Part shown: positions 12,142 to 25,555 of the stretch, one piece after another
Layout of the letters: every line of letters starts with the position of its first letter
Numbering within the stretch: position 1 is the first letter of the stretch
Assembly (NCBI RefSeq): GCF_000482805.1
Contig: NZ_AXWT01000028.1
Location: 1 to 44,535, forward strand
DNA: 44,535 bases
Reading direction: 5' to 3'
Source of the DNA: Deinococcus murrayi DSM 11303
Lineage (GTDB): Bacteria; Deinococcota; Deinococci; Deinococcales; Deinococcaceae
Notes under the pieces: model-generated
Database searches by the model: none
What the model was told of the DNA's origin: nothing
The model's input: the letters and a program-made list of their open reading frames with translations, nothing else
Translations under genes and position numbers: made by a program

Positions 12142-14655
12142 ATGACGACGAAGACCCTCGACCTCGACATCGGTGGGATGACCTGCGCGGCGTGCGTAGG
12201 GCGAGTCGAGCGCGGGCTGAAGAAGGTGGACGGGGTGGAGTCGGCGGTGGTCAACCTCGCCACCGAGCGGGCCACCGTGACCTTTGACCCAGAGCGGACG
12301 AGTCCAGCGGCCCTCATTCAACAGGTGCAGGACGCCGGGTACGAGGCCCGCACCGCCGAGCTGAGCTTTCCGGTGGAGGGCATGACCTGCGCAGCCTGCG
12401 TGGGCCGGGTGGAGCGGGCGCTGGGCAAGGCCGAAGGGGTGCTGAGCGCCTCGGTCAACCTCGCGACCGAACGGGCCACCGTGACCTACCTGCCCGCCGC
12501 GACCTCCCCCGCCGCGCTGCGGGAGGCCGTGAGGGAGGCCGGGTACGGGGTGCCCGATGAGGCCAGCCAAACCCAGTCGCGTCTCGACGCCGAGCGCGAG
12601 CGTAAGGCAGCCGAGATTGCAGGACTGCGGCGGGACGTGACCTTTGCGGCAGCCTTTAGCATCCCGCTCTTTTTGGTGGCGATGGTGCCCATGCTCTATG
12701 CCCCGCTGCACCACTGGCTGCTCGGTGCGGTGGGCGAGCGGGCGCTGAACTGGGTCATGCTGCTGCTCGCCGCGCCCGTGCAGTTTGGCCCCGGCCTGCG
12801 CTTTTACCGCAGCGGCTGGGCGGCCCTGCGGCACCGCTCGCCCGACATGAATAGCCTCGTCATGCTGGGCACGACCGCCGCTTTCGGGTATTCGGTGCTG
12901 GCGACCGTTGCCCCCGGCCTCTTCCCGCCCGGCAGCGCCCACGTCTATTTCGAGGCGTCGGCGGTCGTCATCACCCTGATTTTGCTCGGCAAGCTCTTTG
13001 AGGCGGTCGCCAAGGGCCGCAGCAGCGAGGCGATGCGGACCCTGCTCGCCCTGCAACCGAACACGGCGCGGGTGCAGCGCGGGGGCCAGGTGCTGGAGGT
13101 CGCGGCGGATGACGTGCGGGTGGGCGACCTCGTGCTCGTGCGCGCTGGCGAGCGGCTTCCGGTCGACGGCGAGGTCGTGGAGGGCCGCTCTTACGTCGAC
13201 GAGTCCATGTTGACCGGAGAACCTGTCCCGGTCGAGAAGGTGCCCGGCGCGAAGGTCACGGGCGGCACAGTGAACGGCACCGGGGCGCTGACCTTCCGGG
13301 CGACCGGAGTGGGCGCGGACACGGCCCTCTCGCGCATCATCCGGCTGGTGGAGGGGGCGCAGGCGAGCCGCCCGCCCATCCAGGGCCTTGCCGACCGGGT
13401 GGTCGCCGTGTTCGTGCCGGTCGTGTTGGTCATCGCCGCGCTGACCTTCCTGACCTGGCTGCTCCTCGGCGGGGAGGGAGCGCTGGCGCGGGCGCTGGTG
13501 CACACGGTCGCGGTCCTCATCATCGCTTGCCCCTGCGCGATGGGCCTGGCGACCCCCGTCAGCATCATGGTGGGCAGCGGCCAGGGGGCGGGGATGGGCG
13601 TGCTCTTCCGCACTGGGGCCGCGCTGGAGGGTCTGGGCCGCGCGGAGGTCGTCGCCCTGGACAAGACGGGGACGGTGACGCGGGGGGCACCGGAAGTGAC
13701 GGAGGTGGTGAGTGGTGAGTGGTCAGTGGTCAGTGGGGACGAACTGCTGAGGTTGACCGCCGCCGCCGAAAGCGCCTCCGAGCATCCGCTCGCGCGGGCG
13801 ATTGAGCGGGCGGCCAAGGAACGCGGGCTGACCCTTCCGACCGCGACGGACTTTGAGGCGGTCCCCGGTTACGGCCTGCGGGCTACGGTGGAGGGCCGCC
13901 GGGTGGAGGTCGGCGCGGCACGGTACATGGCGCGGCTGGGGCTGGACCTCGGCGAGCTAAGAGCGCAGGCAGACGCGCTCTCGCAGCGGGGCCGGACCCC
14001 GGTCTTCGTGGCGGTGGACGGCGTGCTCGCCGGACTGCTCGGCGTGGCCGACCCGGTGCGGGAGGGCAGCGCGGCGGCCATTCGCACCCTGCGGGCACAG
14101 GGAGCCGAGGTCGCCCTGGTGACCGGGGACACCCGCGCCACCGCAGAGGCGGTCGCCCGCGAGGTCGGGGTGACCCACGTGCTAGCGGAGGTGCTGCCGG
14201 AGGGCAAGGCGGACGCGGTGGCCGAGTTGCAGGCGGGGGGCCGCCGAGTGGCCTTTGTCGGGGACGGCATCAACGACGCCCCCGCCCTCGCCCGCGCCGA
14301 CGTGGGCGTCGCCATCGGCACCGGGACGGACGTGGCCGTCGAGACCGCCGACGTCATCCTCATGTCGGGCGACCTGCGCGGGGTGCCGAACGCCGTCGCG
14401 CTCTCGCGGGCGACCCTGCGGAACATCCGGGTCAACCTCTTTTGGGCCTTTGCCTACAACGTGCTGCTGATTCCGGTCGCGGCGGGCGTGCTCGCCCCCT
14501 GGGGCGTGACCCTCTCGCCCGTGCTGGCCGCTGCCGCGATGGGCCTGAGCAGCGTCTTTGTGCTCACGAACGCGCTGCGGCTGCGCGGCTTCCGCCCCCC
14601 GCTGACCGCCGCGCTGCCCCAGGGACAGCCGGAGGCCCGGCCCGTCAGTGCCTGA
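12142..14655 (+). CDS. copA: Copper-exporting P1B-type ATPase CopA
   Basis: This 837-residue Cu(I) efflux pump has two N-terminal metal-binding domains with GMTCAAC motifs (C15/C18 and C83/C86), eight predicted membrane segments, the CPC ion-binding motif at 463-465, the phosphorylation motif DKTGT at 507, SEHP near 548, and GDGINDAP at 707-714. The start at 12142 is fixed by the leaderless promoter and by the first HMA strand; 139 upstream in-frame codons are non-coding. A heptamer repeat (AGTGGTC units, 13704-13738) is embedded just after DKTGT and adds residues of the SGEWSVVSG type to the P-domain. It should be repressed by CsoR and supplied by CopZ. Confidence 0.96.
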   Translation: MTTKTLDLDIGGMTCAACVGRVERGLKKVDGVESAVVNLATERATVTFDPERTSPAALIQQVQDAGYEARTAELSFPVEGMTCAACVGRVERALGKAEGVLSASVNLATERATVTYLPAATSPAALREAVREAGYGVPDEASQTQSRLDAERERKAAEIAGLRRDVTFAAAFSIPLFLVAMVPMLYAPLHHWLLGAVGERALNWVMLLLAAPVQFGPGLRFYRSGWAALRHRSPDMNSLVMLGTTAAFGYSVLATVAPGLFPPGSAHVYFEASAVVITLILLGKLFEAVAKGRSSEAMRTLLALQPNTARVQRGGQVLEVAADDVRVGDLVLVRAGERLPVDGEVVEGRSYVDESMLTGEPVPVEKVPGAKVTGGTVNGTGALTFRATGVGADTALSRIIRLVEGAQASRPPIQGLADRVVAVFVPVVLVIAALTFLTWLLLGGEGALARALVHTVAVLIIACPCAMGLATPVSIMVGSGQGAGMGVLFRTGAALEGLGRAEVVALDKTGTVTRGAPEVTEVVSGEWSVVSGDELLRLTAAAESASEHPLARAIERAAKERGLTLPTATDFEAVPGYGLRATVEGRRVEVGAARYMARLGLDLGELRAQADALSQRGRTPVFVAVDGVLAGLLGVADPVREGSAAAIRTLRAQGAEVALVTGDTRATAEAVAREVGVTHVLAEVLPEGKADAVAELQAGGRRVAFVGDGINDAPALARADVGVAIGTGTDVAVETADVILMSGDLRGVPNAVALSRATLRNIRVNLFWAFAYNVLLIPVAAGVLAPWGVTLSPVLAAAAMGLSSVFVLTNALRLRGFRPPLTAALPQGQPEARPVSA
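13704..13738. repeat. Heptamer repeat array inside copA
   Basis: The units GGTGGTG, AGTGGTG, AGTGGTC, AGTGGTC, AGTGGGG run in tandem and are translated in the copA frame (about residues 522-533). The same AGTGGNN unit builds the inverted arrays at 20759-20836 upstream of the uridine kinase gene. It is the only array of this kind seen well inside a gene. Confidence 0.7.
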
Positions 14656-14886
14656 GTGCCCAGGGCGCGTGGGGTCTGCGGCGATTGCGACTCGCTCTGC
14701 GGGGAGACGAGGCGGGTCTCAAACGGATCCTGAAGAGTTGACCTGTCCGCCGGACCTCAAAGCGGACTTGCCCAGCTTACGAAGGTGAGAAGGAGAACCG
14801 ACGGGTTCCGGCAGCCGCAACCCAATCTGAAGAGCACCTCAACGGTGAAATCATCCACTCGACCCGGGCAGGGTAAACGGTAGGGC
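14656..14886. other. Intergenic region copA to copper-storage gene
   Basis: This 231-bp region holds no convincing gene. It contains GAGAC-N7-GTCTC and an imperfect inverted repeat TTGA..GTCCG-C-CGGAC..TCAA (14738-14760). Its left part, AGTTGACCTGTCCGC, is almost repeated at 42331-42346 upstream of the HD-GYP gene. No TANNNT box with leaderless spacing was found before the ATG at 14887. Confidence 0.4.
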
Positions 14887-15234
14887 ATGACTCCATCCAC
14901 CCAGACTCAACGGATGCAAGAATGCCTTGATGCTTGCCTGGCCTGTTTGCGGGCCTGCGAGATGTGCGCTGAAGCTTGCTTGGACGAGCCGGACGTGAAG
15001 ATGATGGCCGAATGCATTCGCCGCGACCGCGACTGTGCCGACGCCTGCGCCTTTACCGCTCGGCTGCTGATGCGGGCGAGCGCCTTGCACCCCGAAGCTT
15101 GCCGCCTGTGTGCCGAAGCCTGTGCTCGCTGCGCCGAGGAATGCGAGCGCCACGCCGCGCACCACGAGCACTGCCGAGTCTGCGCCGAAGCCTGCCGCCG
15201 CTGCGAGGCCCTGTGCCGCGAGCTGGCGGCGTAA
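14887..15234 (+). CDS. Four-helix-bundle copper storage-type protein (DUF326/Csp)
   Basis: This 115-residue protein holds 19 cysteines, mostly as CxxC or CxxxC pairs on predicted helices (first C13, C17, C20, C24, C27, C31; last C96, C99, C103, C106, C110). This is the DUF326 pattern, whose characterised members (Csp) fill a four-helix bundle with many Cu(I) ions. No signal peptide is present, so it resembles the cytosolic Csp3 type. Its place after copA supports a copper-buffering role. Metal load is not inferable from sequence alone. Confidence 0.9.
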   Translation: MTPSTQTQRMQECLDACLACLRACEMCAEACLDEPDVKMMAECIRRDRDCADACAFTARLLMRASALHPEACRLCAEACARCAEECERHAAHHEHCRVCAEACRRCEALCRELAA

Positions 15235-15323
15235 CGGGCCCGTAACAGGCCGCCGCAGCCTCAGCAAACCAACATCACGCCCGTTCCGCCGTCACCGAAA
15301 GCAAGCCATATCATGCTCCGCGT

Positions 15324-16265
15324 ATGAGCATCCCCCACCCCGACCACCGCATTCCCGTCTTGGTGATTGGCGGCTTTCTGGGGGCGGGCAAGACCACCCT
15401 CGTCAACCACCTGATTCGCTCGCTGCCGCGCCGCCTCGGCGTGATTGTCAATGAGTTTGGGGCCACGGGCGTGGACGGCAGCCTCATCGAGCGCCTCGAA
15501 GAAGATGTGCAGGAGCTGACCGCCGGGTGCCTATGCTGCACCGGGCGGGATGACCTGCTGCGGGCGCTCGTGACCACCTCGATGCGGGAGGACAAACCCG
15601 ATGCCGTCCTCGTCGAGCTGAGCGGGGTGGCCGACCCCACGCCCGTGCTGACCACCCTGCTGGAACGCTCGGTTCGGGCGGCCTTCCGGGTGACCACCCT
15701 CGTCGCCGTGGCCGACGCCCGGCACGTCCTCCAGACCCTGCGCGAGCACCCCGAAGCGGCGCGGCAGCTCGCCTATGCCAACGTGGTCGTGCTGAACAAG
15801 ACCGACCTCGCGGACCCGGCCCTGCTCGGCCACGCCGAGGAGGTGCTGCGCGGGGTCAATCCCCTCGCCCGCGTGGTGCGGGTGGAGCGCGGCCAGGTGG
15901 ACGCCGAAGCCCTGCTCGCCCGCGCCGACTTCGACCCCCGTGCGCTGGAGGGCACCGGGCCCGTGCAGCACACGCCGGGCCTGACCTCTTTCACCCTGCG
16001 CTCGGACGCGCCGCTGGACCCCTACCGCTGGGGGCGCTTCCTGACCGACTTCATCCTGTCCCGGCCCGCCGAGGTGCTGCGGGTCAAGGGCACGCTCTCG
16101 CTGCATGGCTACCCCCACCCGGTGCTGTTCCAGGCCGTGCGCGACCTCTTCACCGCCGACGCCTGGGAGGGCGAGCCGGGGGCGTCCGAACTCGTCTTCA
16201 TCGGGCGGGGCCTGGACCGGGCGGAGTACGAGGCGGCGTGGGCGGGGTGCGGGGCGGAGGGCTGA
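15324..16265 (+). CDS. COG0523 (CobW/ZigA-like) GTPase metallochaperone
   Basis: This 313-residue G3E-family GTPase has a Walker A motif GGFLGAGKTT (16-25), NEFG switch, the metal motif C69-L-C-C72, ELSGVADP, LNKTD nucleotide specificity, and a C-terminal CobW_C domain (FTLRSDAPLDP to the end). The family delivers zinc or other metals to client enzymes in a GTP-gated way. It lies 90 bp downstream of the copper-storage gene with TATCAT 9 nt before the ATG. There is no cobalamin gene nearby, so a CobW role is unlikely. I see no clear Zur box. Confidence 0.9.
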   Translation: MSIPHPDHRIPVLVIGGFLGAGKTTLVNHLIRSLPRRLGVIVNEFGATGVDGSLIERLEEDVQELTAGCLCCTGRDDLLRALVTTSMREDKPDAVLVELSGVADPTPVLTTLLERSVRAAFRVTTLVAVADARHVLQTLREHPEAARQLAYANVVVLNKTDLADPALLGHAEEVLRGVNPLARVVRVERGQVDAEALLARADFDPRALEGTGPVQHTPGLTSFTLRSDAPLDPYRWGRFLTDFILSRPAEVLRVKGTLSLHGYPHPVLFQAVRDLFTADAWEGEPGASELVFIGRGLDRAEYEAAWAGCGAEG

Positions 16266-16270
16266 GCGCC

Positions 16271-16282
16271 TATCCTCCCCCC
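16271..16282 (+). promoter_or_regulatory. Leaderless promoter of the thioesterase gene
   Basis: TATCCT (16271-16276), six C residues, then ATG at 16283. It begins 5 bp behind the preceding stop codon. Confidence 0.55.
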
Positions 16283-16750
16283 ATGACCCTCCACCCCGAC
16301 CTCCGAATGCCTGACCCCGATGAGCTGGATACCCTGACGCCCGAAGACCTCGCCGCCCGCCTGAACGGGCTTTCGGGCACCCTGGGCGAGCGGCTGGGCA
16401 TCGAGCTGCTGAGCGCCTCGCGGGAGCGCCTGATCGCCCGCATGCCCGTGGAGGGCAACCGCCAGCCCGCCGGACGGCTGCACGGCGGAGCCAGCCTCGC
16501 CCTCGCGGAGGAACTCGCCAGCATCGGCACCTGGCTCAATCTGGACGTGCGGCGGCAGGTCGGCGTGGGCGTGGACGTGAGCGGCACCCACGTGCGCGGG
16601 GTCACGGACGGCTACGTCACCGCCGAAGCTACCCTCGCTTACCGGGGCCGCACGGTGATGGTCTGGACGGTGGAGGTCCGCAACGAGCGGGGCCGCACGA
16701 CGACGCTGGCGCGGTGCACCTGCAACGTGGTGACGCACGGGGGAGAGTAG
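16283..16750 (+). CDS. PaaI-type hotdog-fold thioesterase
   Basis: This 155-residue protein has the hotdog helix and catalytic region AGRLHGGASLALAEELASIGTW, in which the HGG followed by an acidic residue is the hallmark of 4HBT/PaaI acyl-CoA thioesterases, then the strand pair GVDVSGTHVRGVTDGYVTAEA. The acyl-CoA substrate is unknown. The start at 16283 removes a short extension and places a TATCCT box 6 nt upstream. Confidence 0.88.
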   Translation: MTLHPDLRMPDPDELDTLTPEDLAARLNGLSGTLGERLGIELLSASRERLIARMPVEGNRQPAGRLHGGASLALAEELASIGTWLNLDVRRQVGVGVDVSGTHVRGVTDGYVTAEATLAYRGRTVMVWTVEVRNERGRTTTLARCTCNVVTHGGE

Positions 16751-16918
16751 GGAGAGAACAGCGGCCAGCACTCGGAGGACCAAACCGAACAATCTTTGGC
16801 TCCTCCCCCCTGGTGGGGGAGGTTGGGAGGGGGGGACGGCGAAGCCGTTCCAGCGCCAAGAAACGAGGAGCTACAAAGCTGAGTTGAGGCTTTGGCACCC
16901 GCACCCCCGCCCCGGACC
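16751..16918. other. Intergenic region with GC-rich hairpins
   Basis: This 168-bp convergent gap contains two heptamer-type units (AGCGGCC, AGCACTC, 16760-16773) just after the thioesterase stop and a strong C-tract/G-tract palindrome around CTCCCCCCTGGTGGGGGAG. The latter could serve as a bidirectional terminator, though no T-run follows. No gene is supported. Confidence 0.45.
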
Positions 16919-17890
16919 TCACCCCCCCAGCGCCCACCCGAAGCTCTCCCGCGCTCTGCCCTTCATCGCGCCCACCGCGTCCCAGTCGGGGGCGGTGCGG
17001 GCGAGGGCCTGGGCGGTCAGGGCGTCCACGTCGGGGGTGACGGGGTGGGCGGGGGCACCCGCATCCGCGCAGAAGCCCGCGACCTTGGGGTCGTAGGCCA
17101 CCCCCGCAAAGGGGACCCCGGCGGCGGCGGCCAGGATGACCGCGTGCAGCCGCACGCCTATCACGAAGCCGCAAGAAGCGATGGCGTCGAGCGCTTCCCC
17201 TGGGTCGCGGGTGCTGAGCACGTGGTCGGCCCCCAGCGCCCGCGCCGCCGCGTCGTCGTGGCTCGGCATGAAGCTCAGGGCGGTCACCCGGCGGCCCTCC
17301 GCCCGCAGCCGCCGCACCGTCTCGGCGAGGGCCGGGGCCGCCGCCGTCACGTCCCCGCGCGGGGCGACGATCACGTGGGCGGGGTCGGGCGTCAAGCCCG
17401 GCGTGGGCGCGAGGAGCAGCGCCGGGTCCCCGCCCAGCCGCCCTTCCAGCCCCAGCCCGCGCAGCGTCTCTAGGCTGCCCCGGTCGCGCACGATGAGGGG
17501 CACGCCCTTGAGGGCCGAGGCGACCTTCTGCCCGCCCGCCTCGCTGAGGGGACCGACGCTCTGGTTGAAGACCACGACCCGCTTGCCGAGCAGCCGCGCC
17601 AGCCGAATCACGCCGAGGTAGTAGGTCAGGGTGCGCCCGCTCGTCTTGTCTTGCAGCAGCCCGCCGCCGCCCGACAGCAGCACCTGCGAGCGGGCCAGCG
17701 CCGCGAGCAGCCCCAGCGGCTGCATCCGGGGGGCACTCTCGACCCCGTAGGTCCGCGCCGTCTCGCCCGGCGTCTGCGACAGCAAAAGCGGCGTGTGCCC
17801 GGCGGCCTTCAGCTCCCGCGTGATGGCGAGGGCGATGGCCTCGTCGCCGGTATTCCCGAACCCGTAGTATCCGCTGACGGCGACCCTCAT
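16919..17890 (-). CDS. csaB: Polysaccharide pyruvyl transferase, CsaB-like
   Basis: This 323-residue protein has an N-terminal GYYGFGNTGDEAIALAI nucleotide-type loop, the LLSGGGGLLQDKTS motif near residue 75, and a C-terminal GVRLHAVILAAAAGVPFAGVAYDPKV block, all typical of the pyruvyl transferase family. CsaB adds ketal-linked pyruvate to the secondary cell-wall polymer that S-layer SLH domains bind, which suits the S-layered Deinococcus envelope. The frame is open to 18040, but the ATG at 17890 is preceded by GGAGG and starts the first beta strand. A structured repeat separates it from the membrane-protein gene upstream. Confidence 0.9.
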   Translation of the reverse strand: MRVAVSGYYGFGNTGDEAIALAITRELKAAGHTPLLLSQTPGETARTYGVESAPRMQPLGLLAALARSQVLLSGGGGLLQDKTSGRTLTYYLGVIRLARLLGKRVVVFNQSVGPLSEAGGQKVASALKGVPLIVRDRGSLETLRGLGLEGRLGGDPALLLAPTPGLTPDPAHVIVAPRGDVTAAAPALAETVRRLRAEGRRVTALSFMPSHDDAAARALGADHVLSTRDPGEALDAIASCGFVIGVRLHAVILAAAAGVPFAGVAYDPKVAGFCADAGAPAHPVTPDVDALTAQALARTAPDWDAVGAMKGRARESFGWALGG

Positions 17891-17899
17891 AGAACCTCC

Positions 17900-18017
17900 G
17901 GCCAGTGCCGTGTTCTCCAGCACCGGCCCGACCGGAGGGAGAGGGAGCAAGGCGGAATCTCGTGGAGTGGAAGACTTCCCGGTGATTTTCCGGGGAGTCT
18001 GAAACGGAGCGGAATCC
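17900..18017. repeat. MITE-like structured repeat, copy 2
   Basis: This copy sits between the DUF5693 stop and the csaB start. Its 17930-18017 segment aligns over the same 88 bp with copy 1 (8393-8480), sharing GACCG.AGGGAG, CGGA.TCT and the terminal CGGAATCC. Hairpin B (17972-18000) again has 11 pairs (one G-T) and a 7-nt loop, but the stem sequence differs. Hairpin A is GGCCAGTGC/GCACCGGCC (17900-17928). The left end is not clear. Confidence 0.7.
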
Positions 18018-18020
18018 CCC

Positions 18021-19955
18021 TCACGCCCGGTTCCCTTCACCGGCGACAGGCGACGGGCGACTGGCCCCCCCCTTGCCCCAGGTCTGCCACAGCCGCAGCA
18101 GGGACTTCACGACCCCAATGGCGACCAGGCCCAGCAGCAGCCCTACCCCCAGCCCGATAAAGCAGCGGGCCGCGCTGATGAGGAGCGGCGTGTGGAAGTG
18201 CGAGAAGGTGTTCAGGATGCTCGCCTGCCCCACCACCCCGCCCAGGATGAGCAGCGGGCTGAAGTAGCCCGGCAGCGCCCCGCTCAGGCCCACGAGGGCG
18301 AGGGGATGCCCGGCGAGTTCCTTGAAGCGGGGCCGCACAATGGTGTCTTGCAAGCCCTGGCGCAGTTGGGCCTCGGCGTCGCTCACGCCAACCGCGCTGA
18401 CGTTGCCCCGGCGCAGAAACACCAGCGCGAAGACGGCCAGCCCCAGCCCCATCACGGCGAGGTCGCCCAGGCGGATGGGCCGGGCATACAGCTCCCGCGC
18501 CGTCTTCCGCAAGTCCTGCCGGGGCAGGAAGCTCAGGGCCACGAGCACCAGCGGCACCAGCAGGGTCAGGCCCACCCCCCGGAAGGGTTCGAGGCCCAGC
18601 ACGCTCTCGCGGCTCGCTCCCAGCGCCGAGACGAACAGCACCCCGACGAGCGAGAGGCCCGTCGCCAAGAACCAGTCGGTGACTCGCGAGCGCCGCAGCA
18701 CCAGCCCCAGGGCCGGGAAGGTCACGGCGGCGAGGAGCGCCCCGCCCGCAAAGGGCTGAAAGCCGTCCAGGCTGTTGAGGGCAAAAGCCAGCCCGGTCAC
18801 CCCCGCCATCACCAGCAGCCCCAGCCGGGGCAGCGGAAAACTCAGCGCGAGCAGCAGCGCGGCGGCGAGCGGCCCCAGCAGGCTGAGCGCCCGCAAGGTA
18901 GGGTTGGGGTCATAGGGGCGCACCTGCGGGGCACCCACCGTGAGGCCAGAGCGCCGCAGCAGCTCGGTGGTGCGGCTCAGCAGGGCTTCGGTTTCATTCA
19001 CCGTCGGGTAGGGCCGCAGGTACAGCAGGCGATGGCCGCGCTCGCGGGCGGCGAGGTTGTATTTGCTGGCGACCTCCTCCGGCGCGAGGCGGTTTTGCCA
19101 CGATGGGTTCATCGCAAAGGTCCGCACCGCCCCCCGGTCCGCAATCAGCGTGTCCAGACCGCGCTGGGTCGTGCCCTCAATCAGGGCGGGCAGGCGCTCT
19201 CCCATCGCCCGGTCGATGCGCTCCAGCCGCTCCGGAGTCCGCGCCCCGATGACCTCATCCCCGGTAAAGGCGATAAAGGGCACGTCGGGCCAGTCCCCGC
19301 CGGGATTTTTCACCGCCACATCGTCGTAGGGGCGGTAGACGGTCACCAGGCCCTGCCGCTTCAGGTCCGCAATGAGCGAAGTGTTCGGCCCGGCGGGCAG
19401 AAAGGAGGGGTCGGTCGGCCACTCCAGCCAGGTCTGCCCCGCCACGCGGACCGTCCGGGTGGGGATGGTGTAGCGGCCCGGCAGGTCGTCCAGGGCACCG
19501 GGCCGCAGCGCCCGCATATAGACCCACTGGGGGTTCACGCCCGCGCCGGGATTCTCGGCGGCGAGGTCCGCACCCCGCTTGACGTACAGGTCGCCGCGCT
19601 GCTCGCGGTTGCCAATCACGTCCTCGTAGACGGCAACCCCGTTGACCCCCAGCGCCTTGTAGCGGTCGAGCAGCGCCTGCGGGGTTAGGCCCACCCGCTG
19701 CGCCTGCACCGCGAGGGCCGGATAATCCATCACCAGCGCGACCGTCTTTTCATTCTGCTCGTAGGTCGCCCGGTCCCAGGCGAGCAGCAGCGCCGGAATG
19801 AGGGCCAGCAAGATGGCCCCCAGCAGCGGAAGGGTCAGGCGAGAGCGGCTTGCGGGTGGGAGCGGCGCGGCGGGGGCCAGCGTCCCACCCGGTGCAGAGG
19901 GCGGTGTGAGGCCAGGGCGGACGGGAGGCGGCGGGGTCGGGGCGGGGTCGGTCAC
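18021..19955 (-). CDS. DUF5693 polytopic membrane protein
   Basis: This 644-residue protein has a Pro-rich cytosolic start, one membrane segment near residue 50, a large outside domain (about 70-330) with (beta-alpha)-type repeats such as LLDRYKALGVNGVAVYED, and a C-terminal half of about 8-9 membrane segments from near residue 345. This matches DUF5693, whose genes commonly neighbour csaB, suggesting export or modification of a cell-wall polymer. That role is inference. The GTG start at 19955 lies 6 nt behind TAGGAT. The last codons are made of GGCGAC heptamer units (18042-18069). Confidence 0.82.
   Translation of the reverse strand: MTDPAPTPPPPVRPGLTPPSAPGGTLAPAAPLPPASRSRLTLPLLGAILLALIPALLLAWDRATYEQNEKTVALVMDYPALAVQAQRVGLTPQALLDRYKALGVNGVAVYEDVIGNREQRGDLYVKRGADLAAENPGAGVNPQWVYMRALRPGALDDLPGRYTIPTRTVRVAGQTWLEWPTDPSFLPAGPNTSLIADLKRQGLVTVYRPYDDVAVKNPGGDWPDVPFIAFTGDEVIGARTPERLERIDRAMGERLPALIEGTTQRGLDTLIADRGAVRTFAMNPSWQNRLAPEEVASKYNLAARERGHRLLYLRPYPTVNETEALLSRTTELLRRSGLTVGAPQVRPYDPNPTLRALSLLGPLAAALLLALSFPLPRLGLLVMAGVTGLAFALNSLDGFQPFAGGALLAAVTFPALGLVLRRSRVTDWFLATGLSLVGVLFVSALGASRESVLGLEPFRGVGLTLLVPLVLVALSFLPRQDLRKTARELYARPIRLGDLAVMGLGLAVFALVFLRRGNVSAVGVSDAEAQLRQGLQDTIVRPRFKELAGHPLALVGLSGALPGYFSPLLILGGVVGQASILNTFSHFHTPLLISAARCFIGLGVGLLLGLVAIGVVKSLLRLWQTWGKGGASRPSPVAGEGNRA
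18042..18069. repeat. Heptamer repeat array at the DUF5693 3' end
   Basis: GGCGACA, GGCGACG, GGCGACT and GGCCCCC run in tandem and encode (on the minus strand) part of the protein tail just before the stop codon. Confidence 0.55.
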
Positions 19956-19967
19956 GGGGTCATCCTA
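19956..19967 (-). promoter_or_regulatory. Leaderless promoter of the DUF5693 gene
   Basis: On the minus strand TAGGAT (19962-19967) is followed by 6 nt and a GTG start, a leaderless layout with a non-ATG codon. Confidence 0.5.
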
Positions 19968-20117
19968 GGGGGCGCGGGTGAGGGTTGGGGCGGGCAGGGA
20001 GGGGGCCGGGGTCAGGGGAACAGCGTGCGGCCAGGTCCGGGGCGGGTCATCCGCCGAAAGGGGGAAGGGCGCGTGGGCCGAAGCTGCTGCCCTCCACAAG
20101 CCACACGCCCCCTACCC

Positions 20118-23444
<3,327 letters not shown>

Positions 23445-23454
23445 GCAGCGGTGC

Positions 23455-23484
23455 GCCGTCAGCTGGCAGCATGGGGCTGACGGC
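23455..23484 (+). repeat. Heptamer-type hairpin after the E3-binding gene
   Basis: GCCGTCAGC (23455-23463) is perfectly repeated inverted as GCTGACGGC (23476-23484) around a 12-nt loop. It reads as heptamer units GTCAGCT, GGCAGCA, TGGGGCT, GACGGCT, like the arrays elsewhere in the window. Confidence 0.6.
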
Positions 23485-23510
23485 TCCCGCCCCCGGCGGG
23501 CTACACTGGG

Positions 23511-23539
23511 GCACGGTGCCGCGCGCCGTGCTTTTTTTT
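23511..23539 (+). terminator. Intrinsic terminator before purA
   Basis: GCACGG (23511-23516) and CCGTGC (23526-23531) form a stem with a GC-rich 9-nt loop, followed directly by eight T residues, the clearest factor-independent terminator in the window. It probably ends the E3-binding gene transcript. A TACACT -10-like box (23502-23507) immediately before it leaves open premature termination of a purA transcript. Confidence 0.8.
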
Positions 23540-23602
23540 GGCGAGGGTTGTTGGCCAGGGCCGGAGAAAAGCAAGTCTGTGTGCGCGGCTGGAGGCTGAG
23601 CA

Positions 23603-24817
<1,215 letters not shown>

Positions 24818-24943
24818 GCCCGGCGGACAGGCTACAGTCCCTCTTCCTTTCCGCTCCTACACTCCGGGCACTGCTGCGGGCTGGCTCGGTATCTGCCGGG
24901 CCAACAATCGGACGCAGCTCCCAAGGACCAAAGGAGAAGGATC

Positions 24944-25555
24944 TTGACGATTTCACCCACGATCAGTGCCGCCGACGAGCGGCTGGAAGTGCCGGGCCTG
25001 CGTGACCTCACCGCTGGCTGGCTCGCGGCCATCGGCGAAGACCCGGAGCGCGAGGGCCTGCAAAAGACCCCGCAGCGGGTGGCCAAAGCCTGGGCCTTTC
25101 TCACCGCTGGCTATGGCCGCACCCTCGCGGACGCCGCCGGGGACGCCGTCTTTGCCGCCGAGGGCAGCGAGATGGTGATCGTCAAAGACATCGAGTTTTA
25201 TTCGATGTGCGAGCATCACATGCTGCCCTTTTATGGGCGGGCGCACGTCGCCTATATCCCCGACCGCCAGATTCTGGGCCTGAGCAAGTTTGCCCGCATC
25301 GTCGACCTCTATGCCCGGCGGTTGCAGGTCCAAGAGCGCCTCACCACCCAGATTGCGGACGCCCTTGAAGAACTGCTCGCCCCCCGTGGGGTGGCGGTGT
25401 TGCTGGAAGGCGTGCACCTGTGTATGGCGATGCGCGGGGTCCAAAAGCAAAACTCGTCCACCACCACGAGCGCCATGCGCGGCCTCTTCAAAGAGGATGC
25501 CCGCACCCGCGCCGAGTTTATGAGCGCGGTGCAGACCACCCTGCGCGGGCGCTGA
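24944..25555 (+). CDS. folE: GTP cyclohydrolase I
   Basis: This 203-residue enzyme makes 7,8-dihydroneopterin triphosphate from GTP for folate or pterin synthesis. It has the zinc and catalytic motif [17 protein letters not shown], and [21 protein letters not shown], so it is the zinc-type FolE. The start is a TTG at 24944, supported by AAGGAG 7 nt upstream and by the absence of an in-frame ATG at the right place. Two -10-like boxes (TACAGT, TACACT) occur in the 126-bp leader. With glyA in the same window, one-carbon metabolism is represented twice. Confidence 0.96.
   Translation: MTISPTISAADERLEVPGLRDLTAGWLAAIGEDPEREGLQKTPQRVAKAWAFLTAGYGRTLADAAGDAVFAAEGSEMVIVKDIEFYSMCEHHMLPFYGRAHVAYIPDRQILGLSKFARIVDLYARRLQVQERLTTQIADALEELLAPRGVAVLLEGVHLCMAMRGVQKQNSSTTTSAMRGLFKEDARTRAEFMSAVQTTLRGR

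Noticed and set aside
11761..13503. A 580-codon minus-strand open frame over copZ and antisense to copA
   Set aside because: Only the last 69 codons are CopZ. The rest is the GC-driven antisense of copA with no family resemblance, and copZ has its own perfect promoter.
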